A stretch of DNA of 42,237 bases from an uncultured Acidobacteriota bacterium (GTDB lineage: Bacteria > Acidobacteriota > Terriglobia > Terriglobales > Acidobacteriaceae). Numbering within the stretch: position 1 is the first letter of the stretch; each line of letters starts with the position of its first letter. Position numbers and translations under genes: made by a program. Location: the NCBI GenBank assembly GCA_903873705.1, contig CAIQPK010000085.1, positions 1 to 42,237 of the forward strand. The letters are read 5' to 3'. The notes under the pieces are model-generated. The model had not been told where the DNA came from. It saw only the letters and a list, made by a program, of their open reading frames with translations, and did no database searches. Positions 8,867-16,429 of the stretch are shown one piece after another.

Positions 8867-10177
8867 TCAGCGGCCGAGAGCGGCGAGGACGGCGTTGGCC
8901 AGGCGGGAGATGGAGGTGCCGGTGGGGCTGATCAGGGAGTGGCGGACTTCGGCGAGGCCGGCGATCTGGGTGACGCGCTCGGGGGTGTCGGCGAGGAGCG
9001 GGGCGAGGGTCTGGGCTACGTTGGCGGCGGTGAAGGTGTCCTGCAGCAGCTCGGGGATCAGGCGGCGCTGGGCTATGAGGTTGACCATGGCGATCGGCGG
9101 GGCTGGCGAGTCGGCGCGGAGGGCCTGGAAGTCCTCGGGGAACTCGTGTGGGTATTGGACGAGCTTGCGGGCGAGGGCGAAGGTAAGCGGCGAGACGCGG
9201 TAGACGACGATGAAGGGGTTGCCGATGACCGCGGCCTGGATGGTCGCGGTGCCGGAGGCGACGACCGAGGCGCGGGCGTGGTGGAGAGCTTCGCGGGCAT
9301 CGGGGACGAGGGTGAGGCGCGGGTTGTTGGTGGTCGGTTGTCCGCTCTCGGTGAAGTAGCGGAGGGATTCGCGGTCGAGGTCGGCGATGTACTTCTGGAG
9401 GTCGGTGGTGTTGATGGTGCTGGCTACGGGGAGGAGGAACTCGTAGTGGGTGTAGAGGGTTGTGGGGAGTTCGAGGTGGTCGCCGTCGAAGGTGATGGCG
9501 GCGGATTGTGTGGCGATGAGGTCGGAGACGGCGAGCTCGTGGAGCGTGGGCAGATTGGCGCGGATCTCCTTCCAGCGCGAGCCGGGGAGGAGGGCGATCC
9601 AGGTCTTGGCGGGGTCGAGGTGGTGCTTTGCGGCGTAGTCTTCGCGGCTGATGGTCGGTAGCGGAACTTCGGCTAGAGGGTGGCCGACGAACTCGGCTAC
9701 GACGCCTCGGTTGCGGTAGAAGGTCTCCTCGAAGGGGAAGATAACCATCATTCTGGAGACGCGTTGCTGGACCCAGCGGAGGCGGTCGCGCTTCCATGCC
9801 CAGAGCTGCGGGCTGACGAACCAGATGACCGGGATGCCGGCCGCGTGGAGATGTTTGGCGAGGCGGAAGTTGACGTCGGGAAAGTCGATGAGGATGGCGA
9901 CGTCGGGCTTTTCGCGCTTGATGGTGGCGACGAGGCGGCGGTAGCTGGCGATGATGATAGGGATGTGGCGGACGATTTCGGTGATGCCCATGACGGCGAC
10001 GTCCTGGGCACGGACGGTTTGTTGCTGGCCTTCGGCGGCCATCTCGTCTCCGCCGAGGCCGATGTAAGTGGCTTGCGGGAGGCGGGTTTTGAGTTCGTGT
10101 ATGAGGCGGGCGCCGTAGTGGTCGCCGGAGGCTTCGCCGGCGGAGAGGAAGAGGCGCGGGTTGGGCTGGGTGGCGAT
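8867..10177 (-). CDS. lpxB: Lipid-A-disaccharide synthase LpxB (no standard start codon visible)
   Basis: LpxB joins UDP-2,3-diacylglucosamine and lipid X at the inner membrane to form the lipid A disaccharide. Seen here: LFLSAGEASGDHYGARL, SPQLWAWKRDRL, FPFEETFYRN, LLPGSRWKEI, SGTATIQAAVIGNPFIVVYR. The essential GEASGD segment lies upstream of the first in-frame ATG (10042). Going further back, the frame meets a TAA at 10187-10189 with no ATG, GTG or TTG in between. The only near-cognate start is ATC at 10175-10177, giving 436 residues. Either ATC is used, as in infC-type rare starts (ATT), or the true start has been changed by mutation or sequencing error. The gene lies upstream of the M1-like gene on the same strand. 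Confidence 0.9.
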   Translation of the reverse strand: MATQPNPRLFLSAGEASGDHYGARLIHELKTRLPQATYIGLGGDEMAAEGQQQTVRAQDVAVMGITEIVRHIPIIIASYRRLVATIKREKPDVAILIDFPDVNFRLAKHLHAAGIPVIWFVSPQLWAWKRDRLRWVQQRVSRMMVIFPFEETFYRNRGVVAEFVGHPLAEVPLPTISREDYAAKHHLDPAKTWIALLPGSRWKEIRANLPTLHELAVSDLIATQSAAITFDGDHLELPTTLYTHYEFLLPVASTINTTDLQKYIADLDRESLRYFTESGQPTTNNPRLTLVPDAREALHHARASVVASGTATIQAAVIGNPFIVVYRVSPLTFALARKLVQYPHEFPEDFQALRADSPAPPIAMVNLIAQRRLIPELLQDTFTAANVAQTLAPLLADTPERVTQIAGLAEVRHSLISPTGTSISRLANAVLAALGR

Positions 10178-10442
10178 GGTTAGAGTTTAGCGGAGGTCGC
10201 TCGAGGGGGGGGGTGCCCCCTCCAGACCTCGGTCTCAAAGTCTCTGAAAAGAAAGGCCCAGGTCTGGCCAGACTTCGTGGCTGGTCTGGTGTCAGGGGAG
10301 TGTGAAGGGCCCTATGAACAGGATAGCGGGTTGGGGGAAATAGTACGCCAAGTTTTTGAAATGGAAATCGCTCGTGGGGGCGCGGGTTTTGGGAGTATTG
10401 CAGAGGCTGGGGGGCTTGACAGGTTTGTGGCTGGTTGAGGAG

Positions 10443-10513
10443 GGCATACCCCAGGGGCTGAAGCCCGATCTGTGGCGGGGTTTGAGACCCAAGGCTGAAG
10501 CTCTGGGGTACCT
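10443..10513. repeat. Family A repeat, complete copy
   Basis: A 71-base element with the pattern GGCATACCCCAGGGGCTGAAGCCC ... GAGACCCAAGGCTGAAGCTCTGGGGTACCT given in two parts: its left end is GGCATACCCCAGG and its right end is CTGGGGTACCT. The two ends are inverted repeats, so it can form a long hairpin, and GGCTGAAGC appears in both halves. A second complete copy at 12373 lies inside a gene. Confidence 0.8.
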
Positions 10514-10544
10514 TCAAGCAACGGCAAGAACAAGAGCAAATGAT

Positions 10545-10590
10545 TTGACGCAAAGTGCGCGAAGTTTAAACGCCAAGTTCCGCCACGGGG
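10545..10590. repeat. Family D repeat
   Basis: TTGACGCAAAGTGCGCGAAG followed by TTTAAACGCCAAGTTCCGCC. It is closely matched at 39618 and more loosely at 15071 and 25541. It belongs to the common CGCAAAG-rich class of intergenic repeats. Confidence 0.65.
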
Positions 10591-10640
10591 TTGCCAGGTC
10601 TTGATAAGGGGTTGTGGCTAAGATAAGGGCGGGAGAGACG

Positions 10641-11306
10641 ATGGCGGGCAAGTTGGTGCGTGAGTTTGAGGCGGTGCTGGAGAAGGGGGACCGGGCGCTG
10701 GGGTGGACGATTGCGCGGGTGCCGTTCGATCCGGCGGCGGTGTGGCCGAAGATGGTGCGGCTGCGGGTGCGCGGGACGGTCAATGGGTTTGGGTTTCGGA
10801 CGTCGCTGTTTCCGGATGCGGCGCGGCCGGGGTTCTATTTTCTGCTGGTGAACAAGGCAGCGCAGAAGGGTGGTGGGGTGGCGCTGGGGGATATTGCCGA
10901 GTACAGGCTGGAGCCGGATATGGAGGCTCGACCGGCCGAGTTGCCGGATGAGCTGGCGGTGCTGTTGGATGAGGCGGAGGGGCTGCGGGAGTGGTATGAC
11001 GCGCTGACGGAGTACACGCGGCGGGAGCTTGGGAAGTGGATCTACGGGGTGAAGAGCGAGGCGGCGCAGATGAAGCGGGTTGAGCAGATCGCTGAGCGGC
11101 TGCTGGCGACGATGGAGGCGGAGGTGGAGCTGCCACCGCTGATTGCGGGGGCGTTGAAGAGGAATGCGAAGGCGCGGGCGGGATGGGAGAAGATGACGGC
11201 TACGCAGAGAAGGAATGAGTTGATGGCGGTGTTTTATTACCAGTCGCCGGAGGCCCGGGAGAAGAGGTTGGCGAAGATGGTGGCGCTGGCGGCGTCAAAG
11301 GCTTGA
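10641..11306 (+). CDS. DUF1905 / YdeI-OmpD-associated-like protein
   Basis: 221 residues from the ATG at 10641, chosen because GGGAGAG lies six bases upstream; a GTG at 10614 is possible. The first half (VREFEAVLEKGDRALGWTIARVPFD, split: VREFEAVLEKG and LGWTIARVPFD) is a DUF1905 beta-barrel with VRGTVNGFGFRTSLFP. The second half contains the helical YdeI-type segment ending LPPLIAGALKRNAKARAGW and TATQRRNELMAVFYY, with the usual repeated A-R-E-K-R-L tail. The protein is cytosolic. Its function in this family is not established; there are links to stress and peptide resistance only by name. It stands between repeat-rich spacers. Confidence 0.82.
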   Translation: MAGKLVREFEAVLEKGDRALGWTIARVPFDPAAVWPKMVRLRVRGTVNGFGFRTSLFPDAARPGFYFLLVNKAAQKGGGVALGDIAEYRLEPDMEARPAELPDELAVLLDEAEGLREWYDALTEYTRRELGKWIYGVKSEAAQMKRVEQIAERLLATMEAEVELPPLIAGALKRNAKARAGWEKMTATQRRNELMAVFYYQSPEAREKRLAKMVALAASKA

Positions 11307-11622
11307 AGCGCGGCTCCCTGGAGTAATGATGCATCTCGGAATCTCAACGCTGGCATCGTGCCTTACCACCCATGTGGCCAATAGTGCGCGGCAGGAATGG
11401 GGCACCCGGGGCTTTGGTGCCGCTATTTGCGAAGAACGGGAGAAAAGCAGGTTCTTCGCTTTAGCTCAGAGTGACAATTTCTCTTTGGAGAAATTGTCTA
11501 AGAACAGCAACAGCAACAGCAAGTGCAAGTGCAAGTGCCAATGCGGGGATCTCTCCACTACACTGCGCTTCGGTCGAGATGACAGTTGCGGGGGTGGGGC
11601 AATGTTGGAAGTGTGAACGCGT
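11307..11622. repeat. Composite repeat region (families B, E, hexamer and C)
   Basis: No gene is supported. It contains ATGGGGCACCCG (about 11398, family B end), a family E unit (11449-11502: TTCTTCGCTTTAGCTCAGAG, then TGACAATTTCTC), a short inverted repeat ATTTCTCTTTGGAGAAAT, an AGCAAC/AGTGCA hexamer tract (11508-11539) and a family C unit (11538-11585: CGGGGATCTCTCCAC ... CTTCGGTCGAGATGACAG). The same order E-hexamer recurs at 33858. Confidence 0.75.
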
Positions 11623-13806
11623 TCAGGCGGTGACTTCGAGTTCCTGGTCTTTGTATTGGAGCTGGTAGAGCTTGTAGTAGAGGCCGCGCTCGGCGAGGAG
11701 TTGCTGGTGGGTGCCTTGTTCGCGGAGCTGGCCTTTGTGCATGACGAGTATGGTGTCGGCGCGCTGGATGGTGCTGAGACGGTGGGCGATGAGGACGCTG
11801 GTTCTTCCGGTGATCATGCGTTCGAGAGCGAGGCGGACGCGGAGTTCGGTGTCGGTGTCGACGGAGCTGGTGGCCTCGTCGAGGATGAGGATGCCTGGGC
11901 GGTGGGCGAGGGCTCTTGCGAATGAGATGAGTTGTTTTTGGCCGGTGGAGAGGGTGCTGCCGCGTTCGACTACGGGCTCAGCGTAGGTGTTGGGGAGGGT
12001 CTGGATGAAGTCGGCTACGTTGACTTCGGTGGCGGCGTGCTCGACTTCCTGGTCGGTGATCCAGTCGGAGCCGAGACGGATGTTTTGCGCGATGGTGCCG
12101 GAGAAGAGGAAGGGGTCTTGCAGGACGACGCCGAAGCGCTTGCGGAGGGCTAGGAGGTCCTGGTCGCGGACGTCTACGCCGTCGACCAGGACCTGTCCGG
12201 CCTGGACGTCGTAGAAGCGCATCATGAGGGCGGTGATGGTGGTTTTGCCGGCTCCGGTGTGGCCTACGATCGCGGCGGTTTCATCGGGGTGGATGGTGAA
12301 GGAGACGTTGCGGAGGATCCATTCGATGGAGGGGTCTTCGCGGGGGTCGGCGGTGGTGTTGGCGGCTGTAAAGGCATACCCCAGGGGCTGAAGCCCCGCT
12401 TCTGTGCTGGGCGATGAGACCCGAGGCTGAAGCCTCGGGGTACCTAGAAGCGCGTTGGTGGCTGGGCCGGCTTCTTGCGATCCCACCTTAGCCGACGATG
12501 AGGCCGTCGGCGAAGATGGGGCACCCAGAGTTTGTAAAGAGTCGAGCTGCTCGGGGGTGAGGCGTTGGTAGGTGAACCAGACGTTGCGGAATTCGATGCT
12601 GCCGGTTTTTTGGGTGGCGATGGGGGTGGTGGGGGAGACGATTTCGGCGGGGGTGTCGAGGAGCTTGAAGATGCGCTCGGCGGCGGCCATGGCGGATTGG
12701 AGGATGTTGAATTTGTCGGAGAGGTCCTGGATGGGGCGAAAGAAGCGCTGGGCGTATTGGATGAAGGCGATGAGGATGCCGATGGTGACGGTGTTGCCGA
12801 GGAAGCTGAGGTGGGTAGTGCCGGCGGCGTCGAGGTAGCGGTGGGCTGTGGACCAATGCTGAGAGGTGGCGTGAAGAATCGAGGTGCCGCCTTGCCAGAT
12901 GACGAGTGCGATGGCGATGGAGCTGAGGAGTTCGACTACGGGGTAGTAGAGGGCGTAGGCGAAGATGGCGTCGGTCCAGGCGAGCTTGTTCTCGTGGTTG
13001 GCGGCGGAGAAGTCGTCGAAGGCGCGCTTTTCGCGGTTGAAGAGCTGGACGACGCTCATGCCGGAAACGTACTCAGCGGTGAAGGCGTTGATTTTGGCGG
13101 TGGCGCCGCGCTGGCGGCGGTAGCTGTCGCGGACGTGGTCGCGGAAGCGCTTGGTCGCATACAAGATGCCGGGGATAACGGAGAGGGCGAGGATGGCCAG
13201 GGGCCAGCTCATGCGGAGCATGATGACGATGATGAAGGTGAGCGCGAGGACGTCTTCGAAGATGGCGAGGACGCCGGAGGTGAACATTTCGTTGAGGGCG
13301 TCGACGTCGGAGGTGAGGCGGGTGACGAGGCGGCCGACGGGGTTGCGGTCGAAGAAGGCGACGTGCATGGACTGGATGTGGCGGAAGATCTGGGAGCGGA
13401 GGTCGAACATGATCTTCTGGCCGGTCCACTGCATGAGGTAGGTCTGGACGAACTCGAGGACGAAGGTGAGCGAGAGGGCGGCGAGGTAGAGGAGGCCGAG
13501 CTGGGTGATGCCGGTGGAGGGGTCGGGGGAGAGGTGCGCGCTGAGCCAGGAGGGGCGGACGGTGCTGGTGAAGTAGGTGTCGACGGCGACCTTGACGAAG
13601 TAGGGGCCGGCGACGTCGGAGGCTGACTTGAGGAGGATGGAGAGGGCGGAGAAGGCGACCTGGAGGGTGTAGGGGCGGAGGTAGCCGATCAGGCGGCGCA
13701 TGAGGCGCGCGTCGTAAACCTTGCCGACGGTGTCGGCGTCCTGCCTGGCGGTGGAGGCGGGCTGGGGCTGGTTGTCTGTGTTGGGCTTCGCGGCCTGGTC
13801 TGCCAT
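11623..13806 (-). CDS. ABC exporter (fused membrane and ATPase domains), with repeat-derived insert in the ATPase domain
   Basis: 727 residues, against about 600 for the family. Residues about 30-345 form the six-helix exporter membrane domain. The ATPase domain starts at GSIEFRNVWFTYQ. It has Walker A GHTGAGKTT, signature STGQKQLISFARAL (LSTGQ in place of LSGGQ), Walker B GILILDEATSSVD and the switch His in IAHRLST. Between FTYQ and EWILRNVSFTI are about 80 extra residues, coded by a family B element (12478-12529) and a complete family A element (12373-12445); typical relatives have only a short turn there. The substrate is unknown; an MsbA/LmrA-like lipid or drug exporter is likely. It is divergent from hemW, 45 bases away. 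Confidence 0.92.
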   Translation of the reverse strand: MADQAAKPNTDNQPQPASTARQDADTVGKVYDARLMRRLIGYLRPYTLQVAFSALSILLKSASDVAGPYFVKVAVDTYFTSTVRPSWLSAHLSPDPSTGITQLGLLYLAALSLTFVLEFVQTYLMQWTGQKIMFDLRSQIFRHIQSMHVAFFDRNPVGRLVTRLTSDVDALNEMFTSGVLAIFEDVLALTFIIVIMLRMSWPLAILALSVIPGILYATKRFRDHVRDSYRRQRGATAKINAFTAEYVSGMSVVQLFNREKRAFDDFSAANHENKLAWTDAIFAYALYYPVVELLSSIAIALVIWQGGTSILHATSQHWSTAHRYLDAAGTTHLSFLGNTVTIGILIAFIQYAQRFFRPIQDLSDKFNILQSAMAAAERIFKLLDTPAEIVSPTTPIATQKTGSIEFRNVWFTYQRLTPEQLDSLQTLGAPSSPTASSSAKVGSQEAGPATNALLGTPRLQPRVSSPSTEAGLQPLGYAFTAANTTADPREDPSIEWILRNVSFTIHPDETAAIVGHTGAGKTTITALMMRFYDVQAGQVLVDGVDVRDQDLLALRKRFGVVLQDPFLFSGTIAQNIRLGSDWITDQEVEHAATEVNVADFIQTLPNTYAEPVVERGSTLSTGQKQLISFARALAHRPGILILDEATSSVDTDTELRVRLALERMITGRTSVLIAHRLSTIQRADTILVMHKGQLREQGTHQQLLAERGLYYKLYQLQYKDQELEVTA
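12373..12445. repeat. Family A repeat inside the ABC exporter gene
   Basis: A complete 73-base copy (ends GGCATACCCCAGG and GGGGTACCT). Read on the minus strand it encodes GTPRLQPRVSS-PSTEAGLQPLGYA without a stop. The hairpin ends match the copy at 10443, but the arm CCGAGGCTGAAGCCTCGG is an even better palindrome here. Confidence 0.85.
12478..12529. repeat. Family B repeat inside the ABC exporter gene
   Basis: Form: GATCCCACC, a stem-loop (GCCGAC ... GTCGGC), then GATGGGGCACCC. On the minus strand it is read as GAPSSPTASSSAKVGS. The stem sequence differs from copy to copy while the outer ends are kept. Confidence 0.8.
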
Positions 13807-13851
13807 GTGGTTCTATTTTAGATGGCCGTGGGGTGCGTGAAAGAATGAGGT

Positions 13852-15063
13852 ATGTCTGCGCTGACGCCGCTGGGTGTTTATATTTCTGTGCCGTTCTGCA
13901 AGGCTAAGTGCAGCTTCTGCAATTTTGCGTCGGGGGTGGGGACGGCGGAGAAGATGGCGGCGTACGTGAAGACGCTTTGCGCGGAGATGGACGCGGCGGC
14001 GGCGACGTCGGAGAGGCTGGGGGCGGAGCTAACGCGGCGGGTGGATACGGTTTACCTGGGGGGAGGGACGCCTAGTCTGCTGGAGCCGGGGCAGATGGAG
14101 CGGGTGTTTGCGGCACTGCGGCGAAATTTTGATGTGGACGGCGATGCTGAGGTGACGATGGAGGCCGCGCCGGGACAGATTTCGGATCCGTCGCTGGAGA
14201 TGGCGATGCGGCTGGGGGTGAATCGCGTGAGCCTGGGGGTGCAGAGCTTTGTGGACCGCGAGAGCCAGGCGGTGGGGCGGTCGCATACGGGCGAGAGCTG
14301 TTTGGCGGAGATTGCGCGGCTGCGGCGGGCGGGGGTGAAGGAAGTGGCGGCGGATTTGATTGCGGGGCTGCCTTATCAGACGGCGGCGAGCTGGGAGTAT
14401 TCGCTGGGGGCGGCGGTGGCGTCGGAACTGACGCACTTGAGTGTTTACATGCTGGAGGTGGATGAGGACTCGCGGCTGGGGCTGGAGGTGCTGGCGGGTG
14501 GGGTGAGGTTTCATGCGCATGGGGTGCCTAGCGATGAGGTGTCGGCTGCGCTGTATGAGCAGGCTTGCGAGGCGCTGGAGGCGGAGGGGTTTGGGCAGTA
14601 TGAGATTTCGAACTTTGCGCGGGGGCGGGAGCATGAGTCGAGGCATAACCGGAAGTATTGGGAGCGGGGGGCGTATGTGGGGTTCGGGCTGGATGCGCAC
14701 TCGATGCTGATGAGGCAGGGTCCAGGGTCCAGGGCCCAGGGTTCAGAAGGCGTGCGGGTTGCGAATGTTGAGGAGTTGGGTGGGTATGGGGCGGCGACGT
14801 GGGGTGGTGGTGTGGTGCGGGTGGGGGTGGATGAGGCTTTTGAGGAGAGCTTGTTTTTGGGTTTGAGGCTTTGCGAGGGCGTGGATGTGGCGGGGTTGCG
14901 GGAGAGGTTTGGTTCGCGGGTGGAGACCGTTGAGGGGGCGGTGGGGGAGTTGGCGTCGGGTGGGTTGATGGTGGAGGAGGGTGGGAGGTGGAAGCTGACG
15001 CTGCGGGGGCGGATGGTGTCGAATGAGGTTTTTGGGCGGTTGCTGGAGGGAGTGGCGGTTTGA
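13852..15063 (+). CDS. hemW: HemW-like radical SAM protein (heme chaperone; old name coproporphyrinogen III oxidase-like)
   Basis: 403 residues. The radical-SAM cluster motif is CKAKCSFC (C16, C20, C23), followed by YLGGGTPSLL and NRVSLGVQSF. The HNxxYW motif (RHNRKYW) marks HemW, a heme-binding chaperone, rather than the oxygen-independent oxidase HemN. After the GFGLDAHSM motif the frame runs through a family F repeat (14716-14750), giving RQGPGSRAQGSEG where relatives have a short loop. The C-terminal winged-helix domain (LFLGLRLCEGVD) is present. It is divergent from the ABC exporter. Confidence 0.92.
   Translation: MSALTPLGVYISVPFCKAKCSFCNFASGVGTAEKMAAYVKTLCAEMDAAAATSERLGAELTRRVDTVYLGGGTPSLLEPGQMERVFAALRRNFDVDGDAEVTMEAAPGQISDPSLEMAMRLGVNRVSLGVQSFVDRESQAVGRSHTGESCLAEIARLRRAGVKEVAADLIAGLPYQTAASWEYSLGAAVASELTHLSVYMLEVDEDSRLGLEVLAGGVRFHAHGVPSDEVSAALYEQACEALEAEGFGQYEISNFARGREHESRHNRKYWERGAYVGFGLDAHSMLMRQGPGSRAQGSEGVRVANVEELGGYGAATWGGGVVRVGVDEAFEESLFLGLRLCEGVDVAGLRERFGSRVETVEGAVGELASGGLMVEEGGRWKLTLRGRMVSNEVFGRLLEGVAV
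14716..14750. repeat. Family F repeat inside hemW
   Basis: Runs of GGTCCAGGGTCCAGGGCCCA followed by GGGTTCAGAAG, i.e. tandem degenerate (G)GGTYCA units. The same unit occurs in addA (22345) and addB (23721). Confidence 0.75.
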
Positions 15064-15070
15064 CGGAGGG

Positions 15071-15130
15071 CCAAGGCGTTTCACGCAAAGAAAAGCGAAG
15101 GTTGAAAGCACGCAAAGGGAGCGAGGGTTT
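15071..15130. repeat. Family D repeat between hemW and the threonine aldolase
   Basis: CCAAGGCGTTTCACGCAAAG ... GCACGCAAAGGGAGCGAGG. It is very close to 25541-25602 over its length. Confidence 0.75.
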
Positions 15131-15191
15131 CGGTGGTGGATATGGGTTGTGGATATGGTCAACAGGATGTGGATGGATGTGAGGGTGCTCA

Positions 15192-16226
15192 ATGAGTGTG
15201 ATTGATTTGCGGAGTGACACGGTGACTAAGCCGACGGCAGCGATGCGGGCGGCTATGGCGGCGGCTGAGGTTGGGGATGATGTTTATGGCGAGGACCCTA
15301 CCGTCAACAAGCTGGAGGCTCGGGCGGCTGAGGTGTTTGGGCGGGAGGCGGCGATCTTTGTGCCTACCGGGACGATGGGGAACCAGATTGCACTTCGTCT
15401 GCATACGCAGCATGGGCAGGAGGTGATCTGCGAGGCGCGGTCGCATGTACTGGATTGGGAGATGGCGATGGTGGCGGCGTTTTCCGGATGTGTTCCGCGG
15501 ACGGTCGTTGGGGAGCGTGGGGTGATGCGGTGGGCGGATATTGCGAAGGCGATTGCGCCGAAGATTTACTATCGGGCGGCGACCGCGATGGTGACGGTGG
15601 AGAATACGCACAACATGGCGGGTGGGACGGTTACGCCGGTGGCCGTGCTGGAGGAGATCTGGGCGGGTGCGCGGGAGGCGGGGTTGAAGACGCACCTGGA
15701 TGGCGCTCGGGTGTTCAATGCGGCGGCGGCTCTGGGGGTGGATGTGACGGCGCTGACTTCGGGGTTCGATACGGTGATGTTTTGTTTGTCGAAGGGGCTG
15801 GGGGCGCCGGTGGGGTCGATGCTGGTGGGGAATCGGGAGGCGATTGATCGGGCTCGGGTTTATCGGAAGGCGCTGGGGGGTGGGATGCGGCAGGCGGGTG
15901 TGCTGGCGGCGGCGGGGTTGATTGCGCTGGAGGCGATGCCGGGGCGGTTGGGGGAGGACCACGCTCATGCGCGGATGATGGCGGAGGCGGTGGCTGAGGT
16001 CGATGGGGTGGAGTGTGATTTGGGGAGCGTGCAGACGAATATTGTGTTCTTCCGGCTGGCTGGTGGAGGAGCAGCGGAGTATGTGGCTCGGGTGAAGAAG
16101 GCCGGGGTGTTGTGCAGCGCGATTGGGCCGGACCAGGTGAGGCTGGTGACGCACTTCGATGTTTCTCGGGAGGAGTGTGAAAGGGCGGTGGGGGTGTTGA
16201 GGCAGGGAGTAGGGAGTAGGGAGTAG
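15192..16226 (+). CDS. ltaE: Low-specificity L-threonine aldolase
   Basis: 344 residues. This PLP enzyme (fold type I) cleaves L-threonine and L-allo-threonine to glycine and acetaldehyde. Motifs: IDLRSDTVTKPT at the start, GDDVYGEDPTVN, the aromatic/His region with EARSHVLDWE, the cofactor Asp in HLDGARVFNA, and the PLP lysine K201 in LSKGLGAPVGS. The last residues (VGSRE) and the stop codon are coded by the GGGAGTA tandem array, so the native C-terminus has probably been replaced. GAGG lies about 10 bases before the ATG. Confidence 0.93.
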   Translation: MSVIDLRSDTVTKPTAAMRAAMAAAEVGDDVYGEDPTVNKLEARAAEVFGREAAIFVPTGTMGNQIALRLHTQHGQEVICEARSHVLDWEMAMVAAFSGCVPRTVVGERGVMRWADIAKAIAPKIYYRAATAMVTVENTHNMAGGTVTPVAVLEEIWAGAREAGLKTHLDGARVFNAAAALGVDVTALTSGFDTVMFCLSKGLGAPVGSMLVGNREAIDRARVYRKALGGGMRQAGVLAAAGLIALEAMPGRLGEDHAHARMMAEAVAEVDGVECDLGSVQTNIVFFRLAGGGAAEYVARVKKAGVLCSAIGPDQVRLVTHFDVSREECERAVGVLRQGVGSRE

Positions 16227-16246
16227 GGAGTAGGGAGTAGGGAGTA
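16205..16246. repeat. Family G: (GGGAGTA)6 tandem array over the ltaE stop codon
   Basis: Six perfect 7-base units. Because 7 is not a multiple of 3, each reading frame through the array passes TAG within 21 bases. The third codon cycle supplies the ltaE stop at 16224-16226. Confidence 0.9.
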
Positions 16247-16279
16247 GGCAGGTGCGTGGTCCCGGGGCTCTCAATTCGG

Positions 16280-16410
16280 GGTTCCTTCGCTTCGCTCGAG
16301 GATGACGGCGAGAAACAAACAACGGCAGCTCCGCGGCGAATGCAGCTGCCTCGGCCGACGCCAATGCGGGGATCTCTCCACTGCGCTGCGCTTCGGTCGA
16401 GATGACGGTG
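16280..16410. repeat. Families E and C repeats downstream of ltaE
   Basis: Family E unit at 16280-16307 (TTCCTTCGCTTCGCTCGAGG, then ATGACGG) and family C unit at 16361-16410 (CGGGGATCTCTCCACTGCGC, then GCTTCGGTCGAGATGACGG). No gene lies between 16227 and 16429. Confidence 0.75.
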
Positions 16411-16429
16411 GTGAGGTAGCGGGAAGCGG

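Larger units (their letters stand above)
10178..10640. other. Intergenic stretch filled with repeats
   Basis: No gene is supported here. From left to right it holds GGGGTGCCCCC at 10208-10222 (remnant of a family B end), a GC-rich tract with GGTCTGGCCAGACT, a complete family A element (10443-10513) and a family D element (10545-10590). The open frames through it come from the repeats. Confidence 0.7.

Noticed and set aside
8832-10553. 573-codon minus-strand frame overlapping lpxB
   Set aside because: Arg/Pro/His-rich shadow frame; LpxB motifs lie in a different frame.
11326-11616. 96-codon frame as a small gene
   Set aside because: It is composed of families B, E, the hexamer tract and C; no ribosome site or coding signal.
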